From Salvia splendens (lineage: Eukaryota; Streptophyta; Magnoliopsida; Lamiales; Lamiaceae), in assembly GCF_004379255.2 (NCBI RefSeq), contig NC_056043.1:1426001-1490000 (forward strand): DNA of 64,000 bases, written 5' to 3'. The position numbers and the translations under genes were made by a program. The notes beneath the pieces were generated by a model, which made no database searches, was not told where the DNA came from, and saw only the letters and a list, made by a program, of their open reading frames with translations. This document shows, piece by piece, positions 11,526-23,600 of this stretch; positions within the stretch are counted from its first letter, which is position 1, and the number at the start of each line of letters is the position of its first letter.

Positions 11526-12126
11526 ATGATGATAAATATAATTTCTAACTATTATGATCACAAGTATGATTACATAGATATTATAGTGATCTTTGAGAAC
11601 TCTTCTTAAAAATGAGAGCTTAGAACCAATTACATCCTTTAGATTTCTTAAACCAATGTGAAAATGGTATAGTTGTCCTTTAAAGCTAAAATAATTATGA
11701 TATATTCTAAAATTATGAAAGAAAATTATCAATAAGTATACTGATATTGTATATGAATAATTTTGTGACTGTGTCATTTAAATTTTGTTTGAGTTGGTAA
11801 TGATTTTGAATTTCAAAGTACAATAATAATAGAGGGTGCATGAGTTGGTAATTATTTTGAATTTGGGTGTGAATGTTTAAATATTTCATGATCATCCATC
11901 AAGATATAGTACTACATATTGTTAATTAATTAGATTATTTATATACCCAAAAATCGGAGTAATACACCATATCATAATCATATACAAGTTCTAACAAACA
12001 ATAGAGAATTAGAGATAGCCCATCATAGATCTCTAATTATACATAACTCAAGACCACATAAAATAAATAAAAGGCATACTAATTAATTAAGTCTTTAATA
12101 ACATAATAACATATGATGAGGATTAA

Positions 12127-12146
12127 TGACAGAAGAGAGGGAGCTC
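12127..12146 (-). promoter_or_regulatory. miR156-like target site in SPL 3' UTR
   Basis: The + strand reads TGACAGAAGAGAGGGAGCTC, nearly the miR156 sequence itself. The antisense SPL mRNA therefore carries a complementary site about 11 nt after the stop codon. The first 13 positions match; there is one internal mismatch at position 14 and differences at the last two bases. Small SPL3/4/5-type genes are known to carry this site in the 3' UTR. Confidence 0.85.
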
Positions 12147-12157
12147 AATGAGATTAA

Positions 12158-13649
12158 TTATCGGACATGGAAATGTTTGTAGGTTGAATTTTCTTGGACA
12201 GTCATTTGAATCCTCCCTCTATCATTCACTTGCCCACAAATCATCTCCTTCCCGCTGCCGCCCTTGATCTGGCCGCTCGTCGACCCTTCTCCGTCTCCCG
12301 GATTCTTCCTCCGCCTCTCGTTGTGGCCGGCCAACCGCCTCCGACAGCTCCTCTTTGCATCGTCGAATTCCGAGAGCTCATGGAACCTGCACCGTAAAAT
12401 CGCATGATATGTTAAGATATTCGAGATAATGATGGATACGAAAAAATAGTCACACACAACAAAGGAAATGGGTGTGGTGGCTGTCACTGACAATGAGCTA
12501 CTATACCGGGGATCAATGACTCTTGAAAGACCGAATTTAATGGTGTTTTTCGACCCTGATCATAGGTGATTGGTGGGGCCCACCCCACCTAGATCCACAG
12601 TTGATTATAATAAAATGATAATGACAATCTCATGCCTAATAAATGCCCATATTAGTCAATTTCATTCCGATCACACTTCCGGCACCGGTAATTTGATAAT
12701 AACATCATCGAGATATTTATACCGAGACAAGACAACTAAAAGTAACATTTTTCATAACAACAACCTCTTTTTAACAAAATAGTAGTTGTAGTAGTAACAA
12801 CTTTTATATGGCAATAAATACTATGGAAAGCATCATAACTTACTACTCCTTTTAATTTATCCAGCAATACAAATCTCGTTTGTCATTTTGATTCATTCAA
12901 CTATCATTTTACTTATATAAATATTATAAATGGACATATAGGTTCCATATTTCCTCTAACTCATTTAAGTCGTATTTAAGTTTCAACTGATATTATACCT
13001 AAAAATCAAACTCGCATTCCACTAATTTTTTTCAATTCATATTTATTTATATCTTTAAACTAGAAAAAATAAGACTAATATATTTGCCAACTTAGGAAGT
13101 TATTTATAAGGATGAATTTGACTCAGTTAAAAACACTAACAACAATTTTATTAAGGAATTTCTTTAAAAATATAAAGAAATAGAAACCAACCATTTTACA
13201 CACATATATAGACCAATCACAAAATCAAGAATTTCTGCATTAGTAACGAAAATTTATAATTCATGCAGTAGTAAAACAATTAAATCAATACTTATAAATT
13301 AGTTAGAAAAAAAAAAGAGATTAAATCCAAGGGGGAAAAAAGATAAAAAAAACCTGCTGCATTGCTGGCAGAAGCGCTGGCGGATTCCGGCGACGACGGC
13401 GACCTGCGCCTTGGCGTGGTGCTCGCAGACCTTATGGCGGCGGTGGTAAGCCTTGGCGGCGGCGAGATCAGCGGAGCACTTCTCAGCCTGGCAGCTCTTC
13501 ATGGATGCCACGTCTCCGCCCTTCTTGGCGCCGGCGACCCTCTTCCTCTTGTCGTCCTCAGGCGCCACCTCATCATCGTCCGAGGAGGGGGCGCCGTCTC
13601 TCTTCATCATCTTCCCCTTCATGGGCTTGCCCTCATTCATCATGTTCAT
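12158..13649 (-). CDS. SQUAMOSA promoter-binding-like (SPL3/4/5-type) transcription factor
   Basis: Two exons, 13649-13354 and 12386-12158, joined at phase 2 into 174 codons plus stop. The SBP domain spans about residues 53-126: C53 ... CEHH ... [37 protein letters not shown]. It carries the Cys/His zinc ligands and the bipartite nuclear signal at its end. The intron (12387-13353) interrupts the domain after CQQCS, the usual SPL position. The N-terminus is short, Lys/Asp/Glu-rich, and there is no large C-terminal domain, as in SPL3/4/5. These proteins bind GTAC cores and promote flowering and phase change. A TATA-like stretch (TATATAAAAAA on the minus strand, 13771-13781) lies about 120 bp upstream. 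The miR156 site in the 3' UTR supports the class. Confidence 0.93.
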
Positions 13650-13824
13650 GGAAAATAAATAGTAGTGATCAAAATGTTATTATTGGGGTGGTGGGGTGAA
13701 TGTGATGGGAATTTTGAGAGGAAAGGTGGAGTGATGGAGTTAGATGCTAGAGGACCACAATTTCCTTTCTTTTTTTATATACTAATAAAAATATAATTTC
13801 TATAATCATGTGTGTGTATATATA

Positions 13825-14095
13825 TAGCACTTTATAGTTTTAAAAAACTATGAATTTTGGTCAAATTCTGGCATGTCTCGCGGCAACTTCTGGAAAAACC
13901 AATAAGTTTGGATTTGTTTGCAATTTTTCAATTGGTGTGGACGTCAATGTCATCTATTCATAAAGAAGATAGTGTCGTTTCGTTGAAAATATTAACAGTG
14001 TGTTACATGTAAGCGACTTGATTTTTCCGCAGTGCAATAATTGAAGATAAATCTAAATTTGACCAAACTTTATGACTTTTTTAAAAATATACCAT
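13825..14095. mobile_element. MITE-like inverted-repeat element
   Basis: Left arm TTAAAAAACTATGAATTTTG and GGTCAAATTC is mirrored by AAATTTGACCAAACTTTATG and ACTTTTTTAAAAATA near 14056-14092. Related segments occur near 25275 and 62580. Superfamily not assigned. Confidence 0.6.
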
Positions 14096-16600
14096 GTGTG
14101 TGTGTGTGTGTGATGTGGAATGTAAAGAACAAGGTATCCATCTGTATACTTGTGTATGTGGGGAAGCTACCTAGTGAGCGAGTATAGAAGATCACATCGT
14201 GGAGTATAGAAGATCACATCAAGGAAAACGACGTGGGATTACTATCGTCCATGGCGTTTTCATGCTTTTTCTTATGGGTTTTGAATTGATTAATCATGTA
14301 TATGTGTGTATACTAAATTATGTATATGGGTTTTCATGCTAGTATCTAGATATTCTTCTTAAGTTCATAAGCTTCATGTAGACTAAATTATAGTATTGCA
14401 TTATGGGATCTATATCATGGATAAATTCATGTAAGCCCATAATTGTTTTGGCCTTTTGGGGTTGCCGGTTTTATACATCTTGTTGTAATGCATTGAAAGC
14501 ATCTTGTAGGACTAGCATATGTATAGTTGTATAGGAGTATAACGGTTCTGTTTAATAGCGAGTTAAAGAAACATAATTTATTGAGTTGGATGCAGTGAAG
14601 AAGGTCGGTTCTGGCGGACACTCAATCTCACTAAACAATGCTAGAAACCAAACAAGTGAGTTTATGCCAAAACACTAGTATATCGAGAGAGCGCATTTGT
14701 CTACAACTCCGATATTTATTGCTAGAAACTATTGTGAGATACTGGAGCCTGTAACAATTAAACCCTTTAGGAGTCAACATCCTCATTGGTCACTTGCTAA
14801 TTTGGGACACTGAAGTTTGTAACAATAATCCTCTATTAAGGGGCAACATCCTCATTAATCACGACTGGCTTATTTCTCAGACCACCACTCTTGGTTTGAT
14901 CTTAAACATTCTTGTTGGTCACAACAAGCTCCTTTCTCACACTATCATTCTATGGCCCACCACTCTATAGGTCATTACTACACGACATTGGGTCTCTAGA
15001 TGAATGAATGCATCAATGTTACAGAATAACTCAACTCAAAGACTAGTCTATAAATTCCATATTTGTTAACTTACACAATCGATGTATGATACTGAAGTGC
15101 GTAACAAATATACCCCTATATAAATACACACAAACAGACTAGATCGATAGTGAGAGCCCTAATAAGGATACCATGAAAAGACTTAACATCAAACGCGAAG
15201 ATCCTATCTCATCAAGAACTCATCCACGAGTCAAAGTCTCACAAAAAAAGAAAAAAAAATACCCAAGAACAAAAGAGGGATGTAACCCTCCACAGTTCAA
15301 ATAAAGGGCAAAACGTTACACTATAGTTATAACAAAAATTGTAGTTAGGGTTTGTTAATTTATGTGAATCTTTTAATCAAATTTCACAATTGCAATTCCT
15401 GTGCTGTGCTGTGATTGGCCAGAGCTCCTCCCATTGTCCTATGTTGATCAATCAAAGATCGAAACGTGGTAGAGTTCACTGTGTTTCCGATGTAGAGAGA
15501 GAAATGTGGTGTATGTTCTTTCAAAGGTACAACCCTCTCATGCACTAGTGGTGGGGATGTGGATATTGCACTGCATGGACAGATGAGGCCAACCAATTTA
15601 TCAGGTTATTGGGGTTGTACCTTGTTTGTGTTAAGAATTTAAGCTCATGGGGTCCAAGTTGTGTACCTTTTCAAGGTACAGCTCTTCAATGCCTCACATG
15701 CATGGTGCTTGTTTGTTTCCTTGTTTGTGTTTTGATTTTCTTGGTTGGGTGAGATTAGGGCACATGTGTAGAAGAAGCTGGAATTATCAATGCTTTTTGT
15801 TGGTTATATTGTGTTTGGGCCAATGCTGGATTATATTTAAGCCGGGGTGGGGGTCGACCGATCTTTCGCTGACTCATAATGGTCAAAAAACTCAATTAAA
15901 TGTACTTTTGGAGGTGACGCTAATCCAGCAGTGCAATAACTGTGTCTAGCCGTCTAGATTCACTTTCATTTATTGTCGGTATGAGTGACGACAGTCGTAC
16001 CACCTCAGCGCACCGGCACGGCTGTGTATTAGTCCACGAGTTATGTCCCTGGATTTAAAATTTGTTTGAGCACATGTGCTGGACTCGATACATATTTCAA
16101 AATGGTTAAATAGGAGGTAATTCATCGAAAAGTACATGATACATAAAGGATAGACCAACCAAACTCTTTGTGATGATTTATTCATCTCAAAATCAATCAG
16201 TGAATTTTCTTTTACTTCACATTTTCGATACGAGACAACTCACATATGAATATCTCAATATGTCTCATCACATGTGAGTTGTCGTATTTTGTTAATACTC
16301 CTTTCACTTTTGATGCGAAAACTTATGTCCTTTCACTTCCGATGACACATTTGATACGAACATGAGAGATGTTTTGATTCCGTGTGGAAATATGATATCA
16401 AAGTTTGGACACACTAGTCACTAAATGAAGAATATAATAAACTTATTTTCATATAACTAAAAAGTTCGAAAGCCACCGACATTTTATACATTATATATTT
16501 AATTTGTTTATCATTAATTGTGGTTAGATCTAATTACTAACTTCACTGAAAGTAATAAACATTGTAACTAAATAACCAAAAAAAAAAGAAGAAAAAAAAG
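14096..16600. other. Intergenic, no gene seen
   Basis: Between the SPL promoter and the EYA 5' region. It holds a 12-bp stem (AAGGTACAACCC at about 15524 with GGGTTGTACCTT at about 15610), a small palindrome TGTACCTTTTCAAGGTACA (about 15662-15680), and a hairpin (ACAACTCACAT ... ATGTGAGTTGT, about 16236-16283). No reading frame with family likeness was found. Confidence 0.6.
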
Positions 16601-17795
16601 AATAAAGAATAAAGAAATTTGCGGCAACCGCTGCTGACTCGTTGGTAATTCTGCAAACCCTTTTTCTATTTCTCTAGCATTTTCAAATTTCAATCTTCGG
16701 TTCGCAATTGCTCAAATTGGTTTTAAATTTCTATGTAAGTTTCAATCTTTTGTATATTTCATTCAATTTTGTAATGATCCGTGGATTTTTACTGTGAAAT
16801 TTCAGTGTTTATGATGCGTTTCCCCTTATTACCATGGTGAATTAGCTGTGAAATCGGTTGATGTATACGGTTGAATTAGTCTTTGAATTAACAGTTAGAA
16901 TTCTATGTTACGGTAGCTGATTTGCTGAAGGGCCTTTGTTTGTAGATGGATTTTGATTAATGAAATGTGTGTAAATGTAATGAATCAGTGGTTTCCCAAT
17001 CGCAGTTTTTGACAAACATTATGTTGCAATTATTCTATAAAGTTGTTGAAATTTGGTGATGATTATGTGTAGTAATTGACACAATCCCTGGTAATCGTAA
17101 TTTCTTAAACGAGCAGGTGCACTGCCTCGTATCTCCTATTACGCTGCTGAGCTAATGATGAAGCAAATTTAACATAGAATTGCTAGAAAATGCTGAGCAT
17201 GTAGGAGTCCATACCTGTGGTAAAAGTGTTCACTCGAGCAATCGAGAGAACCGTGGATATTAATGTATGAAATATTAGATTATATTGGAAGCTCTTTAAG
17301 TTGAAAATTTGTGAGAGCCTGTGGGTGGTGATGATATTAGGATTATAACAGATGTTGATGGCACATTGGAAGCTTGAACTGTGCCAGCATCTGTCAACGG
17401 GAAGATATAGGTTGATGGAGAAGGAATAAGTGGTGCTGACTTGAGATAATGGTATCCTAAAGTCAATAGGGGATTGATTCATTTCATGAACTTCAACGGT
17501 GGCGGTTGTTCTATTTGTAAAATGATAGAACTAGATTGGTAGGAAGATGATTCTGTTGAAGTGGGACATCCTTCCATATATACTTTGATATTACCCACAT
17601 TTCTCTTTGGTTTTGTCATCTTTTGCTTTTGCGAAGAGTAGTTTCTGCATCCCTTTCACTATTTCAGAAACTAATAAAACTAAGATCATGCCACAGCCGT
17701 ACATACATAACACACTGCTGAAGCCCAGCATCTTATTCTCAGTCTTTCGACGTATCACAATGAGGCTTATTTGGAAACCTCCAAAAAAATGAATG

Positions 17796-17859
17796 GAAAA
17801 AGAAAAGAAAAGAAAAGAAAAGAAAAGAAAAGAAAAGAAAAGAAAAGAAAAGAAAAGAA
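17796..17859 (+). repeat. (AAAAG)n microsatellite, about 12 units
   Basis: Uninterrupted AAAAG units upstream of the EYA start codon, in the probable 5' UTR intron region. Confidence 0.95.
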
Positions 17860-18150
17860 GAATCATTAGATTAGGGCATATGCACTTCGCAGAAGCTTAA
17901 ATTACACGTAGGTGGATGAATGCATTGTGTATATCTGAATTGATTGATAAGAAGCATTGTATTTTTTGTTCAGTTCTTAGCAATATTTTTCCTTCATGAA
18001 TCATTGCTTTGCTTTCAGTGTGTCGAAACTGATTAAGTATTAGTAATTGAAGAATGTACGTCAAAGCGAAATTTCTCATCTTTCAGGGTGCACTGAGCTA
18101 ACCATTGGTGTCTGCATTGAGTCATTCATCAAACTTTGCTGAGAACAAGC

Positions 18151-20376
18151 ATGGATAAAAAGTTGAAGGTCTACATCTGGGACATGGACGAGACTCTTAT
18201 TTTGCTCAAATCTTTACTGACCGGGACATATGCTGAGGCTTTTAATGGCCTAAAGGATGTGAAGCATGGTGTAAATCTTGGAAAACTTTGGGAGAACCAT
18301 ATTCTTAAACTATGTGACACACATTTCTTTTATGATCAAGTAAGTGAATGTTTTATTTTTTGCTTTGTTCATATTTCCACATTGATATATTTGCTACTTT
18401 TAGCTGACAAATGAGATGATTATTTAGATTGAGAGCCTTAATCAACCGTATCTTGATTTCTTGAACCAATATGATGACGGCGCAGACCTCTCTGGTTACA
18501 ACTTTAGTCAGGATGGTTTCGGCCCACTACTTGATGATCTTAACAAACGTAAATTGGCTTACCGTCACCGCGTTATAGCTGAGAAGTATAGAAAGGTACA
18601 TTGTAGATTAGGGACTTCTTAATTTCTCTTTTGGTTCAATAACATTAACAAGTATAAAGCATCTAACCTTCTTTGCTGATAATTTTTCCCAATGCCTCAC
18701 TGCTCAGACTATTTCTCATGAGTTTATTTACAAATTCAAAAGGAATTATGAACATAATGTTTTCACATAGATAGGACAAAGTCGTGATATGCTGATTTAT
18801 ATTTCATAACAACATTATGTTTTTGCAGGGGTTGCATAACATTAACAAGTATAAAGCATCTAACCTTCTTTGCTGATAATTTTTCCCAATGCCTCACTGC
18901 TCAGACTATTTCTCATGAGTTTATTTACAAATTCAAAAGGAATTATGAACATAATGTTTTCACATAGATAGGACAAAGTCGTGATATGCTGATTTATATT
19001 TCATAACAACATTATGTTTTTGCAGGGGTTGCATAACATTAACAAGTATAAAGCATCTAACCTTCTTTGCTGATAATTTTTCCCAATGCCTCACTGCTCA
19101 GACTATTTCTCATGAGTTTATTTACAAATTCAAAAGGAATTATGAACATAATGTTTTCACATAGATAGGACAAAGTCGTGATATGCTGATTTATATTTCA
19201 TAACAACATTATGTTTTTGCAGGGGTTGCATAATATTCTTAATCAAGATCTCATAAGATTGTGGGAAAGTTTGTATGACTTGACTGACACTTACACAGAG
19301 AGGTGGCTTTCTTCAGGTAAAAGTGTTCTGTCTGTGTCTACGTGATGATTTGCCTGAATTTCTCAAACTACTATAGTTAATAATTTGCTAATAACATAAT
19401 CCGCTAGAAGATACAAACTTGTAAATGAGGTACCTGGATAGTGTATTAGTGCTAACGAGCTACCTGCCTCAAAGTTCCTTGGTTGTCTTTGTTTTTCTAC
19501 TTACATTAATGAGCTAAAAGGCTGCTTTTTCGATAAGGTTACTTATTTAATTGAGAGTATAGCATGAGACTAGAACTGGTGTGAACTAGATTTGGCAAAA
19601 GTGAGTTTCATTTGGTTCACTGCATTTCGTTTAGGCTAGTTTTGGCTTTCTTAATGAAACCAAATATGATAGTAAATTTAAATTTCACTAACTTTATTGT
19701 ATTTCATTTTAGATACGACCTTTCTTTCTCAGAGAAGAACAAATTTTTGTATGCTTTTGTTTAGGAAAGCTTCTGAATCGTTTTTTTATCATATTGATAT
19801 ACTTCCTAATTGTTGTTTATACTCGATACAGCTAGGGCCTGCTTGGAGCAGTGTGCAGGCCAGAGAAGAGAATCGACACCCTCCACAAACTCAGATGGTG
19901 CTAGTGATGCTGCATTTGAGCACGTCAATGTCTTAGTTACCTCGGGACCTCTCATACCCAGCTTGGCCAAATGCCTATTCTATCGGCTTGATAATATGAT
20001 TACTTGCAACAATGGTTTGTTAACTCTCCCATTACATTAAGAACGCTATCTATGCTCTTAAGAATGCTGATTCTGGCCTTTGCTAACTCATCCTTGCTTT
20101 CCAGTCTATAGCTCGCTGGATGTGGGGAAGCCCCAGTGTTTCACATGGATCAAAGAGCGCTTTGGAGGGCCGAATGTCCAATTCTGTGCTATCGGGGATG
20201 GCTGGGAAGAATGCGAAGCTGCTGAATCTATGAAATGGCCGTTTGTCCAGATCGATCCACAGCCAAATGGTCTCCACAGGTTCCCAGGTCTCAACTCCGG
20301 AGAGCTGAAGCACTATTTTTCGATCGTGTATGGAGATGGTGATAATGAAGATAGTAGAAAAACAAAAGAGCTATAA
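18151..20376 (+). CDS. EYA: EYES ABSENT-homologue HAD phosphatase, 5 exons
   Basis: Exons 18151-18339, 18428-18595, 19223-19316, 19832-20014 and 20105-20376 sum to 906 bases, or 301 codons plus stop. The protein opens MDKKLKVYIWDMDETLILL, with the HAD nucleophile motif DxDxT at residues 11-15. It continues with SLLTGTYAEAFNG and the C-terminal HAD motif CAIGDGWEECEAAESMKWPFVQI. Eyes-absent proteins are Asp-based protein tyrosine phosphatases; plant members keep only the catalytic domain, as here. A splice acceptor at 18085 (TTTCAG) suggests a 5' UTR exon just before the ATG. Upstream non-coding exons between 16620 and 18085 are likely but not resolved. The intron 2/exon 3 border is repeated three times (see the 197-bp repeat); using the last acceptor gives the family-like sequence GLHNILNQDLIRLWESLYDL. 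Confidence 0.92.
18641..19231 (+). repeat. 197-bp exact tandem triplication over the EYA intron 2/exon 3 border
   Basis: Copies at 18641-18837, 18838-19034 and 19035-19231 look identical by eye. Each ends with the polypyrimidine tract, TTTTTGCAG acceptor and the first exon bases GGGTTGCAT. Only after the third copy does coding sequence continue (AATATTCTTAATC). Confidence 0.95.
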
Positions 20377-20645
20377 CAATGGGTTCTTTCCTGTTAAGCA
20401 GAATACATTATTTTGGATTTCTATGTTGGCTGTATTTTGTGCAATTTCCTATATAAAACTTCATCGTGAAAGATGCGATTATTTATCATAGTATATATCT
20501 TCAACCATTTGAACATATTTGCATAACAATAACATCGAACTCTTGTAAAAAATAATCAACGAATTACAAATACATGATTCACATGGAGTAGTTCAAGGGG
20601 ACTTGAACGATACAAAACACCCTACACCGATCATTGGGTGGTTGG

Positions 20646-23600
20646 TCACCTCATATGGCACGCTGCTGCACCCGAAGCTTTACCAGCGACCATCCTTCGT
20701 TTATCCTTTCTGTAATTCACACGCAGTTTCGGGGACTTGGCTTTTGTAGTCTCTTTAGCAGACCTGTTCATTCGGAGAAGAGATATCAGAAAATGTGGCA
20801 CTTGCAAGAAACGATGTTGGAACAAGAATTGGTTTTAGTTAGATGCTTACTTCTGTGGTAAGAAAGGGTGATTGAAATTGGGTACTGGTCTTGCATGAGG
20901 AACCAAAGTCCTCCTCAGCTGCTTCAAGGCCTTTTCTTCCTCCATCTGTAATGTTTTTTATTTTAGAATGAATTAGATTGTTAAAATCTTGAATTTCAAT
21001 AATATTAAGTGACATATTGAAATTGAACGAATTGTATTTATATTAAATGGCTCACCATCTTTGCAGCTTCTGTCTCCTCTCTGTATCTCTTGTAGACCAT
21101 TTCTTTCTCCTTAATCTGGTGAAAACATAACAAGAATGGTAAAAAGATAACTCTTGTGGCAAGAGACTCTGTCTTACTGAAGAAAATGAGGAACCTTTTT
21201 ATCGAATTCTGCTCGATCAACAGCCATATTTTCGACGTGTAGATTGAATTCTTGAACCTCTGTGAGGGGCTTTCGCTCTTTCTCCGGGAGTGGAATTGGG
21301 TCCCTGATGTTGATAGATGAATACATGTTCTACATAATCAGTGCGAGCATGATAACAGGAAAGCCAGACATTATGTTTCGTTGAGTTCGTACTCTTTCAA
21401 GATAGGCTGGGCTTTGAATCTTCTCATCTCAGCTTCTTCCATTTCCATCCTCATCCTTTCCTCCATTTCTCTCTGCATCTCCTGTTCATGCCTTGCCAAA
21501 CTTTCCAGTTCGAACGGCTCTGGTTTCGTGCATGGCTGCACCTCCGGCTTTGGCGGAATCTGCAGTGGAGAGAAAATTACATGTTACAGCTATCTTTCAT
21601 CACACCAATGAAAGCATGATAAAAGAAGCGAATTATATATGCATACCACAGGATAATCAGTTGTGTATGGATATGGATGAGCTCTTGGTATCCTCGCCCT
21701 CTCCTCTTCTAACTGTTTCTGCAAGAGTTCTTCAGCTATCCTTCGCTCTTTCTCCGCCCCTCTTTCCTGATCGGACGAAGTAGAAAAAAACATAAATCTT
21801 GGTACAAAGTAGAATAAAAACACCAATGATTTTTATTCATGAGGTAGTGTTCGTTTCATACCTCTGTGTGGAGATGGAATGGACTTGGTGTAGTATTTAT
21901 TGGGAGCGTCTTCTCACGTTGAGGTTCCGAACATAATGAAAGCTGAATCGAGTAGAAAAGGAAGCAATATTTAGCTAAATAACTAACTAACTATGTCTAA
22001 CACAAAAAAAGGACTTAGGAAAACACGGTTCTGCTACCTTATCGAAGAGGCCTACAACAGCAGTTGGTGGAGGAGGGATTCTTTTATCTATGGCAAAATT
22101 AAATTCCTGTGGAATTGTAACTTGCTTCTTCATGTTACAAAAGATTCCCATGTCCCCTTTACTCTCAAATATCTGAACAATTGAATATTAGTATTAAACA
22201 CCGGTGTTTGAGCAAAAAATCAATATTTTAACAGAAGGTCTTGTGGTAATGAATATACCTTTCTATTCAATGGCCTTGCCTTGAAATGTGGAATATTTTC
22301 AAGCTCCTCTTTCTCCAACTCCTCAGAACTTTTGATCCTGGGAGGGCGTGCTCGTAGAGATGTTTGAAGAATAAGTGGTTTCGGCATAGTAAGATGACTT
22401 GGTTTCCATTGATGGCTCTGCAAAAAACAAGGGTGTGTTATGATGATTTTTGCTTTGTGTAAAACCATGTCGATATGAACTGATGATTACTCGACAGTGC
22501 CTTTACCTCTGTGGATTCAATCGAGGCCACAGTAGATGTTTCTGCATTCTGAGTGGCTCGTGACATTGTTTCTAGATGGAATGCCTGTCCAAATGAAGAC
22601 ATTGTTTAATACAATCTGCTTGAATAATATTTCTTATTTTTCAAACTTGCACTGAGAAAAGACGTTTGTCTACCTTAAACTCTGGAAGCTGGGGTGTGCT
22701 CCTTGGCAATGGTGGTAAAGATGGGGCCTCAAAGATCTGCTGACAAGACAAAACTGGTAAGGATGAACATACATGTCTCAAAATGTGTTTCAAAAACTCT
22801 TTGAAATCGATGATTTTTCTACCTTTTTGTTCAGTGGACGAGCCTTGAACTTAGGGAGCTTAGCCATCATCTCTTCCTCAATCTCTGCTGAGCTTTTGAT
22901 TTTAACAGAACGCAAGCGCTGAGACGTTTTGAACTCAGGTGTTTTAGGCCTTGTCAGTGTAAGCTTCGCCTTCCTCTGCGTTGCTCTAACAGCAATACTC
23001 TGAGAAAGAGAACAGGACACGTCTCTTGTCCCTGATTGGAATTTCTTCATCATTTCTGCCGTAGAAACAAATGTCGCTGCTGGTTCTCGAACGTACATCT
23101 AAACAATAAATTGACAAATCAGCATCCTTACAACAACATTCTTCATGAAAGAAAGCAATACAACACTTGAATTAACGGCATTTTACCTTTCTATCTTCTT
23201 TATGAGTTTTAGCAGTTGCAGGGCAGAAGCTGGAGCTGCTGCTGACCATTCCAGTTCTTGTTTTGTGAGGCAGATTCAAAGGTTTGTTGACTGTAAGAAT
23301 CTGAAAAGAACATCATCAAAACCACATGTTAAAAAAAGCGAAAACTCGAAAACCATGAAGTTGCAGTATAGCATCTATCTACCTGTCTAGACTTTCCTCC
23401 ATCCAGTTTTTGCCTCTTTATGGCTTGGTTTTCATGGGCAAAGTTGGGAGTTCCGACAATGTTCTTATTAGCATTTGTGTCTCTGAGAAAAACTACCAGT
23501 TCTTAGCACATGATGATAGATGATTAACTAAACAATAAAAAACATACTACAAACAAATCCACACCTTCTAACACTAGAAGGTTTAGCACTATTTGCTTGT

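Noticed and set aside
13362..13699. Plus-strand frames opposite SPL exon 1
   Set aside because: Antisense shadows of the SBP-domain exon.
15520..15680. Possible microRNA precursor hairpin
   Set aside because: The stem is only about 12 bp with an ~80-nt loop, and no known mature miRNA is recognisable; folding and small-RNA data would be needed.
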